From: Litchfieldella anticariensis FP35 = DSM 16096
GTDB taxonomy: Bacteria; Pseudomonadota; Gammaproteobacteria; Pseudomonadales; Halomonadaceae
DNA length: 64,000 nucleotides
NCBI RefSeq assembly: GCF_000409775.1
Contig: NZ_KE332377.1
Coordinates: forward strand, 1,150,073 to 1,214,072
Direction of reading: 5' to 3'
Part shown: positions 27,899 through 35,151 of the stretch, piece by piece
How positions within the stretch are numbered: the first letter of the stretch is position 1
How the letters are laid out: each line of letters starts with the position of its first letter
Notes under the pieces: generated by a model
The model's database searches: none
Seen by the model: only the letters and a program-made list of their open reading frames with translations
What the model was told of the DNA's origin: nothing
Program-made: the position numbers and the translations under genes

Positions 27899-30719
27899 TA
27901 TCGGCGCCATCCATGACCGTCGCTGTCGCGGTCAGTTCCACCGGGTCGGTGACATCATTGGGTACCGACAAGGTGAGCCCGGTGATCGACACGGCCTGGG
28001 TAACTGGATCGATCGCTACCGTGTAGTCACCATTGCTGTCCAGCGGCAGCGTCCAGGTGCCATCGGCATTCTGCTCGCCGGCGGAGAGCATGACACCGTC
28101 CGGCACGGACACCACCACCGAGGTGATCGACTCGGAGCCGTCGATGTCGGTCGGGGCCGTGGTGATCTCGACGTCGTAACTCGTGGCAGCAACGTAGCTG
28201 ACCTGGTGCACCAAGTAATCGTTGCCGGAGTTGTGGTGCTCCTCGCCTTCAGCGGGCGTGGTGAATTCGATCGCGGCGATCATCTTGCCGGCAGGTGCCT
28301 GACGGGTGATCTCCTCGCCTATACCGTCATGACCACCTTCCGGGCTGTTACCACTGACGACGACCGTCTCGGACGAGCCGTCCGTGTAATGGACGACGTA
28401 CTCGGCATACTCCCAGTCAGCCAGCCAGGCAAGCTGGAAGGAGACCGACTCCGCCGGCATGTCCAACGCTACCGTGAGCGATTCGCCGTTGCCGATTTCC
28501 GAGTCCGCCCCATTGGAAGCCGGCCCGGCGACACCAAAGCCGGTCGTCGAGCCCGAATCCTTGATGCTGATCTCGCCGGCCTCGCCATCCTTGGATGTGG
28601 TGACGCTGAAGCCCTCCGGGTCATGGGCGTTGGAGCCGCCCACCGTATGGGTCGTGGTGCCGTTCTTGGCCAGTGTCACGTTCACATCGGGTGTGTCGGC
28701 CACTGGCGTGACGGTGAGATCGAGCGTGGAGCTGACCGTATCCGAGCCGTTGGTGACGCTATAGGTGACTTGCGGCACCGGGCCGCTGTAATTCTGGTGC
28801 GGCTCGAAGCGGTACGCACCGTTGGCGTCGATCGTGAGCGAGCCCTTGCCGGCGATCGTGGCCGTCTCGCCGGCTTGGTAAGAGACGTTTTCGACCGCGA
28901 AGTCGGTCACCGACAATTCGCCGACATTGGTTTCGGCATTGTCGAGCACGTTGCCGGTAAGCGCTGTGTCTTCCAGCGTACTGGCCGTTTCACCAGCGTC
29001 GACAACATCGTTATCCAGGATGGTGCTGGTGGCGATGGCACTGGTGTCAAGATCCTCGTAGTTGCCACCACTGACCGCATCGATGCTGAAGGTCAGTTCC
29101 TCTCCGTCCTGTTCGTAGACGTCATCATCATGGCTGGCGAAGGTCACGCTGCCTTCGGTGGCGCCGGCGGCGATGGTGATCGTCTCGCCGTTGTTCAGCG
29201 TCAGCGTCAGGTCGGTCTCGGGCGCATGGTCAACCGTGGCGGTGACGGTGATCTCGTCGCCCTCGGTGACGGTCTCCGGCGCACTCAGCGTGACGGAGGT
29301 GGTGTCGCTGTCGTCGACCACTGCGGTGCTGGTGGTGGCACTGGTGTCGAGTTGCTCGTAGTTGCCACCGCTGGTCTCAGTGATGCTCAACTCGAGGGTC
29401 TCGTCGCCCTGCTGGTAGGCGTCGTCGTCGCGGCTGGCGAAGGTCACGCTACCTTCGGTGGCGCCGGCGGCGATGGTGATCGTTTCGCCGTTGTTCAGCG
29501 TCAGCGTCAGGTCGGTCTCGGGCGCGGTGTCGACCGTGGCGGTGACGGTGATCTCGTCGCCCTCGGTGACGGTCTCCGGCGCACTCAGCGTGACGGAGGC
29601 GGTGTCGCTGTCGTCGACCACCGTGGTGGCGGCGGTGGCGCTGCTGTCGAGTTGCTCGTAGTTGCCACCTTCGGTGTCGGCGATGCTGAACTCGAGACTC
29701 CCGTCGCCCTGCTGGTAGGCGTCGTCGTCGCGGCTGGCGAAGGTCACGCTACCTTCGGTGGCGCCGGCGGCGATGGTGATCGTCTCGCCGTTGTTCAGCG
29801 TCAGCGTCAGGTCGGTCTCGGGCGCGGTGTCGACCGTGGCGGTGACGGTGATCTCGTCGCCCTCGGTGACGGTCTCCGGCGCACTCAGCGTGACGGTGGT
29901 GGTGTCGCTGTCGTCGACCACTGTCGTCTCAGCCGCTTCACCAAGTGTGATCTGGTCGTAACCACCACCGCTTGCGGAACCGATACCAAAGCTTTCGGTT
30001 TCACTGCCCTGCCGATAGGCATCGTCTTCCCGGCTATCGATCTGGATGCTGGCAGAGGTCTGACCTACGGGTATGACAATTTGCATGCCATTGGAGAGAG
30101 TCACGACCAAGGGGGAATCAGAGGGCGCAACGCTAGTGGTGGCCGTTAGCGTAATAGGCTGCCCTTCAATGACACTATCCGCATCCGTGCTGAGGGTAAG
30201 CGTCGTCTCCACTGGAGCGACTTCTTCCTCGTCCGTCGTCGCAGCCTCATCTCCACCCTGGGTGGTAATGAACTCCTCGGCCTGAGCGGTACCGAAATTG
30301 AACGCCAGGGGATCCACGCCCTCGGTGATCCGCGCCAGGCGCACGAAATCGTGGCCGCCACTTTCACCACCGCCCCCCCCGGCACCGGCTGCGGTAGCAT
30401 CGAGCAGTTCGAGCAGATCGCCGTCGTCTCCGTCAAGTGCCGCAAGCAGGGCTTCGAGATCTTCGTCGAGGACACTGGAATCACCCAAGTCGATGGGAGC
30501 TTCAGCATCCAGTTCAGGCGTCATTGCCACCTGCTGGCCGGGTCCGATGAGTGCAGACTCCAGGCCATCACCGAAGTCGAGCTGGACGCTGCCGTTGTCG
30601 GAAGTCACCAGAGTCTCGCCTTCCTGCAAGACATCCCCAGAACTCAGCTCGCGCAGATTGCCTGCTTCGTCGCGCGCCCAGGCCTGGCCGGTGATGGAAA
30701 GAACGGTTGCGATGCTCAT
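27522..30719 (-). CDS. LapA-like RTX adhesin 2, N-terminal part (truncated by frameshift)
   Basis: Open frame of 1065 codons starting MSIATVLSITGQAWARDEAG, a LapA retention module closely similar to adhesin 1, with TAAG at residues 109-112. Calx-beta/LapA-type Ig-like repeats follow (three near-identical 300-bp units), then a cadherin/lectin-like module and the first Ig-like unit. The true frame ends near 27610, after which about 30 codons of frame-shifted Arg/His-rich sequence lead to a stop. It lacks RTX repeats and the C-terminal secretion signal, so the product should not be exported. ATG 30719 is preceded by CAGGGAG. It follows the LuxR-type gene by 145 bp in the same direction. If the frameshift is natural the gene is a phase variant or pseudogene. 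Confidence 0.88.
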   Translation of the reverse strand: MSIATVLSITGQAWARDEAGNLRELSSGDVLQEGETLVTSDNGSVQLDFGDGLESALIGPGQQVAMTPELDAEAPIDLGDSSVLDEDLEALLAALDGDDGDLLELLDATAAGAGGGGGESGGHDFVRLARITEGVDPLAFNFGTAQAEEFITTQGGDEAATTDEEEVAPVETTLTLSTDADSVIEGQPITLTATTSVAPSDSPLVVTLSNGMQIVIPVGQTSASIQIDSREDDAYRQGSETESFGIGSASGGGYDQITLGEAAETTVVDDSDTTTVTLSAPETVTEGDEITVTATVDTAPETDLTLTLNNGETITIAAGATEGSVTFASRDDDAYQQGDGSLEFSIADTEGGNYEQLDSSATAATTVVDDSDTASVTLSAPETVTEGDEITVTATVDTAPETDLTLTLNNGETITIAAGATEGSVTFASRDDDAYQQGDETLELSITETSGGNYEQLDTSATTSTAVVDDSDTTSVTLSAPETVTEGDEITVTATVDHAPETDLTLTLNNGETITIAAGATEGSVTFASHDDDVYEQDGEELTFSIDAVSGGNYEDLDTSAIATSTILDNDVVDAGETASTLEDTALTGNVLDNAETNVGELSVTDFAVENVSYQAGETATIAGKGSLTIDANGAYRFEPHQNYSGPVPQVTYSVTNGSDTVSSTLDLTVTPVADTPDVNVTLAKNGTTTHTVGGSNAHDPEGFSVTTSKDGEAGEISIKDSGSTTGFGVAGPASNGADSEIGNGESLTVALDMPAESVSFQLAWLADWEYAEYVVHYTDGSSETVVVSGNSPEGGHDGIGEEITRQAPAGKMIAAIEFTTPAEGEEHHNSGNDYLVHQVSYVAATSYDVEITTAPTDIDGSESITSVVVSVPDGVMLSAGEQNADGTWTLPLDSNGDYTVAIDPVTQAVSITGLTLSVPNDVTDPVELTATATVMDGADTATGTASVTAPEATITIDTIAGDDVVNGDEATQTITITGSVTGDAGEGDTVTLTVGDETFTGTVDADGNYAIDVPGSVQAENGQVDASVTGEDEAGTGDRYGLGDCPGSHYHHRHHRRRRCGQRR
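28041..28888 (-). repeat. 848-bp repeat, copy A (in adhesin 2)
   Basis: Partner of 25700-26547; see that copy. The two copies lie on either side of the frame-shifted Ig-like array, so homologous recombination between them would delete 2341 bp including the frameshift. 2341 is not a multiple of three, consistent with the frame disturbance lying between the copies. Confidence 0.9.
29030..29930 (-). repeat. Three 300-bp Calx-beta-type repeat units
   Basis: The block encoding 'VTLSAPETVTEGDEITVTA...TDLTLTLNNGETITIAAGATEGSVTFAS' recurs at 300-bp spacing (landmarks near 29177, 29477 and 29777), with near-identical DNA. Exactly 100 codons per unit keeps the frame. The more diverged units at both ends belong to the same domain family. 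Confidence 0.88.
30384..30395 (-). other. Predicted LapG cleavage site of adhesin 2
   Basis: Codons 109-112 read Thr-Ala-Ala-Gly within 'LLELLDATAAGAGGGG', the same context and residue numbers as in adhesin 1. Confidence 0.85.
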
Positions 30720-30810
30720 GTGACTGACTCCCTGCGATCCGTGCCGATGGCATCGGCATGATTATGTCGTTAGGGCGTCAGACTAATTCATGAAACACTT
30801 AAGAAACATT

Positions 30811-30823
30811 GTACCGATGGACA
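30811..30823 (-). promoter_or_regulatory. Upstream element shared by both adhesin genes (copy 2)
   Basis: The 13-mer GTACCGATGGACA is identical to 23863-23875 and lies 92 bp before the adhesin 2 start. The ribosome-site region (CAGGGAGTCAGT on the coding strand) is also shared, while the DNA in between has diverged. Confidence 0.5.
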
Positions 30824-30864
30824 TGGCAACATAGGATTAGCGACTTCAACTTCTCAGAAGGAGC

Positions 30865-31485
30865 CTAATCAGCATCCATCAGCGACGATTCAGACTGTGA
30901 GAGCATCAATACCAATTGCATGCGATCACGGACCTTGAGCTTACGGAATACCGCTCCCAAGTGAGCCTTGACGGTGCGGTCTGTGATATCCAGGATTCGG
31001 GCTACTTCCTTATTGCTTTTTCCAGAGGCCACCGCTAAAGCCACTGCTTTCTCACGCCCGGTGAGCAGCGCCAGCACATCTTCCCGCAAGGCGTTTTCGC
31101 CACCCAGAGCCTTGAAAGTCGAGCCCACCACCTGAGTCAGCAACTCGGGCCACAGCCAGATGCCTTGGTTTTCGGTGACAACGACGATTTGCTGCAGAAG
31201 CATCGCTGGAGACAACGCATGTGCATAGCCCCGCGCCCCAGCATTGAGCGCCTGAAAGGCTTCTTGTGAAGTTGGCGTGTAGGACAACACTACCAAGATC
31301 GCCCCCCGAGAACTGAGTGTCGTGGCCAATGTGGTCCACCCTTCGATGTTACTCATCACCCACACATGATCGCCATACGCTGCCTGAGCACGAGCCTGTT
31401 GAGCACTGCACATGCGTGCATCGCTAAAAGCCTCACGCCAGCGTGGAAGATCGTCGCGTCCTTGACTGACAAAGAAATGCGCCAT
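30865..31485 (-). CDS. LuxR-family transcription factor of the Lap cluster
   Basis: 206 residues. The C-terminal helix-turn-helix (about 140-195) is a standard LuxR/NarL type: 'LTGREKAVALAVASGKSNKEVARILDITDRTVKAHLGAVFRKLKVRDRMQLV'. The N-terminal region has a receiver-like fold ('ILVVLSYTPTSQEAFQALNAGARGYAHA') but lacks the phospho-acceptor Asp (the segment reads 'VWVMSNIEGW') and the conserved Lys. It is therefore probably not phosphorylated. ATG at 31485 overlaps the lapC stop as TGATG, so it is co-translated with the exporter. Control of the adhesin genes directly downstream is inferred from position. Confidence 0.88.
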   Translation of the reverse strand: MAHFFVSQGRDDLPRWREAFSDARMCSAQQARAQAAYGDHVWVMSNIEGWTTLATTLSSRGAILVVLSYTPTSQEAFQALNAGARGYAHALSPAMLLQQIVVVTENQGIWLWPELLTQVVGSTFKALGGENALREDVLALLTGREKAVALAVASGKSNKEVARILDITDRTVKAHLGAVFRKLKVRDRMQLVLMLSQSESSLMDAD

Positions 31486-32915
31486 CAACGCTCTCCCAGT
31501 GAATTGCTCCAGGCCCGAAGCACGGGCTTGAGCAGGAACTGCATCACGGTGCGCTTACCCGTCTTGATATCGACTTGCGCAGTCATGCCTGGAATGACGG
31601 CCAGATCGCTGCCGACTTCTCCTGCCTGCGTACGCACACGAACCAGATAGAAGGTATTGCCTTCCTCATCGGTAATGGTGTCAGCACTGATATGATCGAG
31701 TTCCGCTGCCAACCCGCCATAGATGGAATAGTCATACGCCGTGAGCTTGACGGTGGCCGACTGCCCAGGCCGCAGGAAGGCAATGTCTTGCGGAGCGATG
31801 CGCGCTTCGACCAGCAACTTGTCATCGCTGGGTACGATTTCCACCACCTCCTGACCTGGTTGAACGACTCCGCCCAGGGTATTGACATGCAAGCGCTGCA
31901 CGGTACCGGCAACAGGTGACCGGATCTCGGCCATGCTGACCTTATCCTGCAAACCGATATTGCTCTCTTCGAGAGCTGCCAGTTGACCCAGTGTCTCGGA
32001 GAGCTCGTTACGCCATCGGTTCTGCATTTCCAGCGCGACCTCGCGAATCTTGCTCTGGGCCTCCTCCACCGCAGCTTGCAAACGCGAGACTTGGGCATCG
32101 GCCTGATTCAGCTCGCCTCTGGCACTGGAAACATCACGTTCCAGACGCAACACCTCGACTTCGGATACTGCACCGGACTCCAGCAACGGCCGGGTCAAAC
32201 CAAGCTCCCGTGAGGCAAGGCTCAAGGTGCGGCTAGCCGAGTTCCGGCGTGCTTCGGCCTCACGTAACTCCTCGCGCCGCTGAACGAGCTGCTCGCGGGC
32301 GATCGCCCGTTGTTCTTCGAGTTCAGCCTTGCTGGTCGTGTAGAGATCCTGTTCGTGAGCTGCCAGACGGGGAGCCTGGTCGAGTACCTCGCGAGGCGGG
32401 ACGAAGGGCTGATCGGCTGTCAGTGCTTTCAGCCTTTCGGCCTTGGCCTGGAGAGCCAATGATCGCGCCACCCCCTCTCGATAGGAGGAGACATAACGTG
32501 TCGGGTCGATACGCATCAGTATCTGTCCTGAGGAAACAAGTTGTCCCTCCTCGATCTCAATGCTTTCGACTACCCCACCGTCATAGGACTGAATGATCTT
32601 GGTCTGAGAGGAAGGTATGACCCGCCCCATTCCCTTGGTCACTTCGTCGATTTCAGCGAAATACGACCACACCCCCATGACAATGACGCCCAGCAACAGC
32701 GTGTAGATAAGAGCACGGGCACGAAGCGGGTCCTGCTGCATTCTCGCCCAGTCGGCATCGCTGGCCCAGTCACGGTCTAAGTGCGCCGCGGTAACCCGCC
32801 GCGCAAACAACCGATCGATCAAGGGTCGGAAAGGCTTACCGCCGCTGCGTGAAACGCGACCGATGGTCTCGAAACCTTGCTGCTCTGCAGTCTTGATCTT
32901 GGCCTGCTGGTTCAT
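31485..32915 (-). CDS. lapC: LapC-type membrane fusion protein of the adhesin exporter
   Basis: HlyD-family periplasmic adaptor linking the inner-membrane ABC exporter to the TolC-like outer-membrane channel. 476 residues: a cytoplasmic N-terminus, one TM helix at about 60-80 ('LLLGVIVMGVWSYFA'), lipoyl-like domain halves ('SYDGGVVESIEIEEGQLV' and 'SPVAGTVQRLHVNTLGGVV'), a long coiled coil rich in Glu/Arg/Ala (about 160-310) and a C-terminal beta domain ending in 'GKRTVMQFLLKPVLRA'. Start ATG 32915 overlaps the lapB stop (TGATG) and its stop overlaps the LuxR-type gene the same way: a tightly coupled operon. Confidence 0.95.
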   Translation of the reverse strand: MNQQAKIKTAEQQGFETIGRVSRSGGKPFRPLIDRLFARRVTAAHLDRDWASDADWARMQQDPLRARALIYTLLLGVIVMGVWSYFAEIDEVTKGMGRVIPSSQTKIIQSYDGGVVESIEIEEGQLVSSGQILMRIDPTRYVSSYREGVARSLALQAKAERLKALTADQPFVPPREVLDQAPRLAAHEQDLYTTSKAELEEQRAIAREQLVQRREELREAEARRNSASRTLSLASRELGLTRPLLESGAVSEVEVLRLERDVSSARGELNQADAQVSRLQAAVEEAQSKIREVALEMQNRWRNELSETLGQLAALEESNIGLQDKVSMAEIRSPVAGTVQRLHVNTLGGVVQPGQEVVEIVPSDDKLLVEARIAPQDIAFLRPGQSATVKLTAYDYSIYGGLAAELDHISADTITDEEGNTFYLVRVRTQAGEVGSDLAVIPGMTAQVDIKTGKRTVMQFLLKPVLRAWSNSLGER

Positions 32916-35095
32916 CAACCGGCCCTCCCGATCTGTCCACTGCGTAGGGCGGCAACCACCTTATCCTTGGGCCCATCGGCAACCACCTTGCCGGCATCGA
33001 TCACCACGATACGATCGACCAGAGAAAGCAGTGAAGTGCGGTGGGTCACGATCACCAGGGTCTTGGCCTGAGCGAATTCGGTCAGATGTTTCTTGAAAGC
33101 CTCTTCACTGGTGTGATCCATGGCGCTGGAGGGCTCATCGAGCAGCAAGATTTGTGGATCATTGACCACGGCGCGAGCAATGGCCACCCCCTGACGCTGG
33201 CCGCCAGAGAGCATGTCACCACGCTCGCCAACCGGCAGATCAACACCACGTGGATGGCTATTGACGAGATCGTGCAACCCACCGATCTCCATCGCACGCA
33301 GCAAGGCGTCATCCTCGACTCCTTCACTGCCACCACCGGCCACCACGTTGTCGCGCAGCGAGCCGAAGAATAGGCTGACATCCTGGGGCACGTAACCGAT
33401 ATGCCGGCGCAGTTCGACCGGGTCGAACTGACGGATATCGACACCATCGACCATCACTGCCCCACTGGTCGGCTGGTAGAGCCCCAGCATCAGCTTGTTG
33501 AGCGTCGATTTACCTGAGCCTACCCGCCCTAGAAGCGCCACTTTCTCGCCTGCTTTTATCTTCAGCGAGATATCGCGCAAAGCATCGCGTTCTTCGTCCG
33601 GGTAGCGCAGCGTCAGCTTATTGAACTCGATCTCGCCCCGTATCACCGGTCGGCTGATCCACTGCTTGCCATCAGGGCGCTCCACCGGCTTGTCCATTAC
33701 ACCATTGAGCGATTCCAGCGCCGTTGAGGACTGGTGATACTGTGCCAACAGGGCGGCTGCCTGGCTGACCGGCGCCATTGCCCGCGAAGAAAGCAGATAG
33801 GCGGCAATCAAGCCACCTTGGCTAAGATCGCCTTCGATGATCAGGTAGACACCGACGACTATCACCGCGATCGCGACGGTATGCTGGGCCCACATCGCCA
33901 CACTGGATACCGAGGAACTGACCAGACGCAACTGAGCCGAGGTTCGCGACAGGAAGGCGGTACTCTTTTCCCATATCCCTTGGAGCCGCCCTTCGGCACG
34001 CAGCGCCTTGACCGTTTCCAGATTCGACAGCGACTCGACCAAGCTGGCGTTGCGTTGCGCCCCGACACGCCACGTGGTCTCTGAAAGTTCATGCAGTTTA
34101 CTCTGTGCTGCTAGGGCGTATAGCAGCACGAAGACGATCCCCACTCCGATGGGAATCGCCAACGGCACGCCAATCAGCGCAATGATGGCAACGAACAGCA
34201 ACATGAAAGGCAAATCGGCCAACGCAACCACGGTTGCCGAGCCGATAAAGCTACGCACTGATTCAAATGACTGCAGGGTCGAAGCGAACGATCCGGTGGA
34301 TGCCGGCCGCGCCTCCAGACGCATGCCCAACACTCGTGCCATGATCGATGACGACAGTTTGACGTCCGCCCGGCTGGCCGCCAGATCAACGAAGGCGTTG
34401 CGCATCAGTCGCAGTGCCAGGTCGAGACACAGCACCACGAAAATACCAACCGCCAGCACCCACAGGGTGTCTGTCGCCTGGTTGGGTACCACACGGTCGT
34501 AGACGTTCATCACGAATAGCGGCATTGCCACGGCGAACAGGTTGATCATCACCGAACCAACCAGTACATCACGATACAGGCGACGATTTTCTCGAACCAC
34601 GCCCCAGAACCAGTGGCGCGCTTTCTGCTTCTTGACCTCCGCCCCTCGGGAATCGAAGCGGAACTTGGGGCGCGCGTAGATGGCCTGGCCGCTATAACGC
34701 CCTTGCAGTTCATCCAGGCCAATCTCGACTACTGCCTCGCCCAACTCCGGATAGACCACCTGGACGCAGTGTGCCTTGATATCCAGTGACACCAGCACGC
34801 AAGCATGTCCCGGCTCCAGCAGCACCACCACCGGGAATAGTGCTGGATTCAATTGCACCAGCCGGCTGCGCACATGCCGTGCCGTCAATCCGGCGCGGTC
34901 CGCAGCACGCGCAAATAGGCCCGGCGTCAAGCGCCCTTCTTCGAGGGGCAGGCCCGCGATCAGAGCATCACGATTAGTACCATGATCATGGGCACGGGCC
35001 ACGATCTGCAGGCATTCCAGCAACTCATCGCCTTCAGGTACATGCACCTGATCACTCAGGTGCGTCTCGTGCAGATAGCTGGCGTCGGTGGTCAC
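32915..35095 (-). CDS. lapB: LapB-type type I secretion ABC exporter
   Basis: Inner-membrane ATPase/permease that exports the adhesins. 726 residues. An N-terminal C39-like domain (about 20-150) lacks the catalytic Cys ('AHDHGTNRDAL' stands where peptidases have Cys). It is thus a non-cleaving CLD, as expected for RTX substrates with C-terminal signals. Six TM helices span about 175-450. The ATPase domain has Walker A 'GRVGSGKSTLNKL' (about 524), signature 'LSGGQRQGVAIARA' and Walker B 'ILLLDEPSSAMD', then the H-loop 'IVTHR'. The start is GTG 35095 behind AAGGGAG, 56 bp after lapE. Confidence 0.95.
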   Translation of the reverse strand: MTTDASYLHETHLSDQVHVPEGDELLECLQIVARAHDHGTNRDALIAGLPLEEGRLTPGLFARAADRAGLTARHVRSRLVQLNPALFPVVVLLEPGHACVLVSLDIKAHCVQVVYPELGEAVVEIGLDELQGRYSGQAIYARPKFRFDSRGAEVKKQKARHWFWGVVRENRRLYRDVLVGSVMINLFAVAMPLFVMNVYDRVVPNQATDTLWVLAVGIFVVLCLDLALRLMRNAFVDLAASRADVKLSSSIMARVLGMRLEARPASTGSFASTLQSFESVRSFIGSATVVALADLPFMLLFVAIIALIGVPLAIPIGVGIVFVLLYALAAQSKLHELSETTWRVGAQRNASLVESLSNLETVKALRAEGRLQGIWEKSTAFLSRTSAQLRLVSSSVSSVAMWAQHTVAIAVIVVGVYLIIEGDLSQGGLIAAYLLSSRAMAPVSQAAALLAQYHQSSTALESLNGVMDKPVERPDGKQWISRPVIRGEIEFNKLTLRYPDEERDALRDISLKIKAGEKVALLGRVGSGKSTLNKLMLGLYQPTSGAVMVDGVDIRQFDPVELRRHIGYVPQDVSLFFGSLRDNVVAGGGSEGVEDDALLRAMEIGGLHDLVNSHPRGVDLPVGERGDMLSGGQRQGVAIARAVVNDPQILLLDEPSSAMDHTSEEAFKKHLTEFAQAKTLVIVTHRTSLLSLVDRIVVIDAGKVVADGPKDKVVAALRSGQIGRAG

Positions 35096-35151
35096 GACTG
35101 CTCCCTTCTCACCGTTACGGGCCCGTTATTATGTCTATCGGTCACGGCAAG

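Noticed and set aside
29030-29930. Evenly spaced 300-bp repeats that might suggest a CRISPR-like array
   Set aside because: Unit length is 100 codons and in frame with protein domains; no short direct repeats with unique spacers and no cas genes.
20400-30150. Long plus-strand open frames (up to about 877 codons) opposite the adhesin genes
   Set aside because: They are mirror images of GC-rich, repeat-rich minus-strand coding DNA. They have no ribosome sites, their products are low-complexity Gly/Asp/Val/Arg strings, and the minus-strand frames have clear domains.
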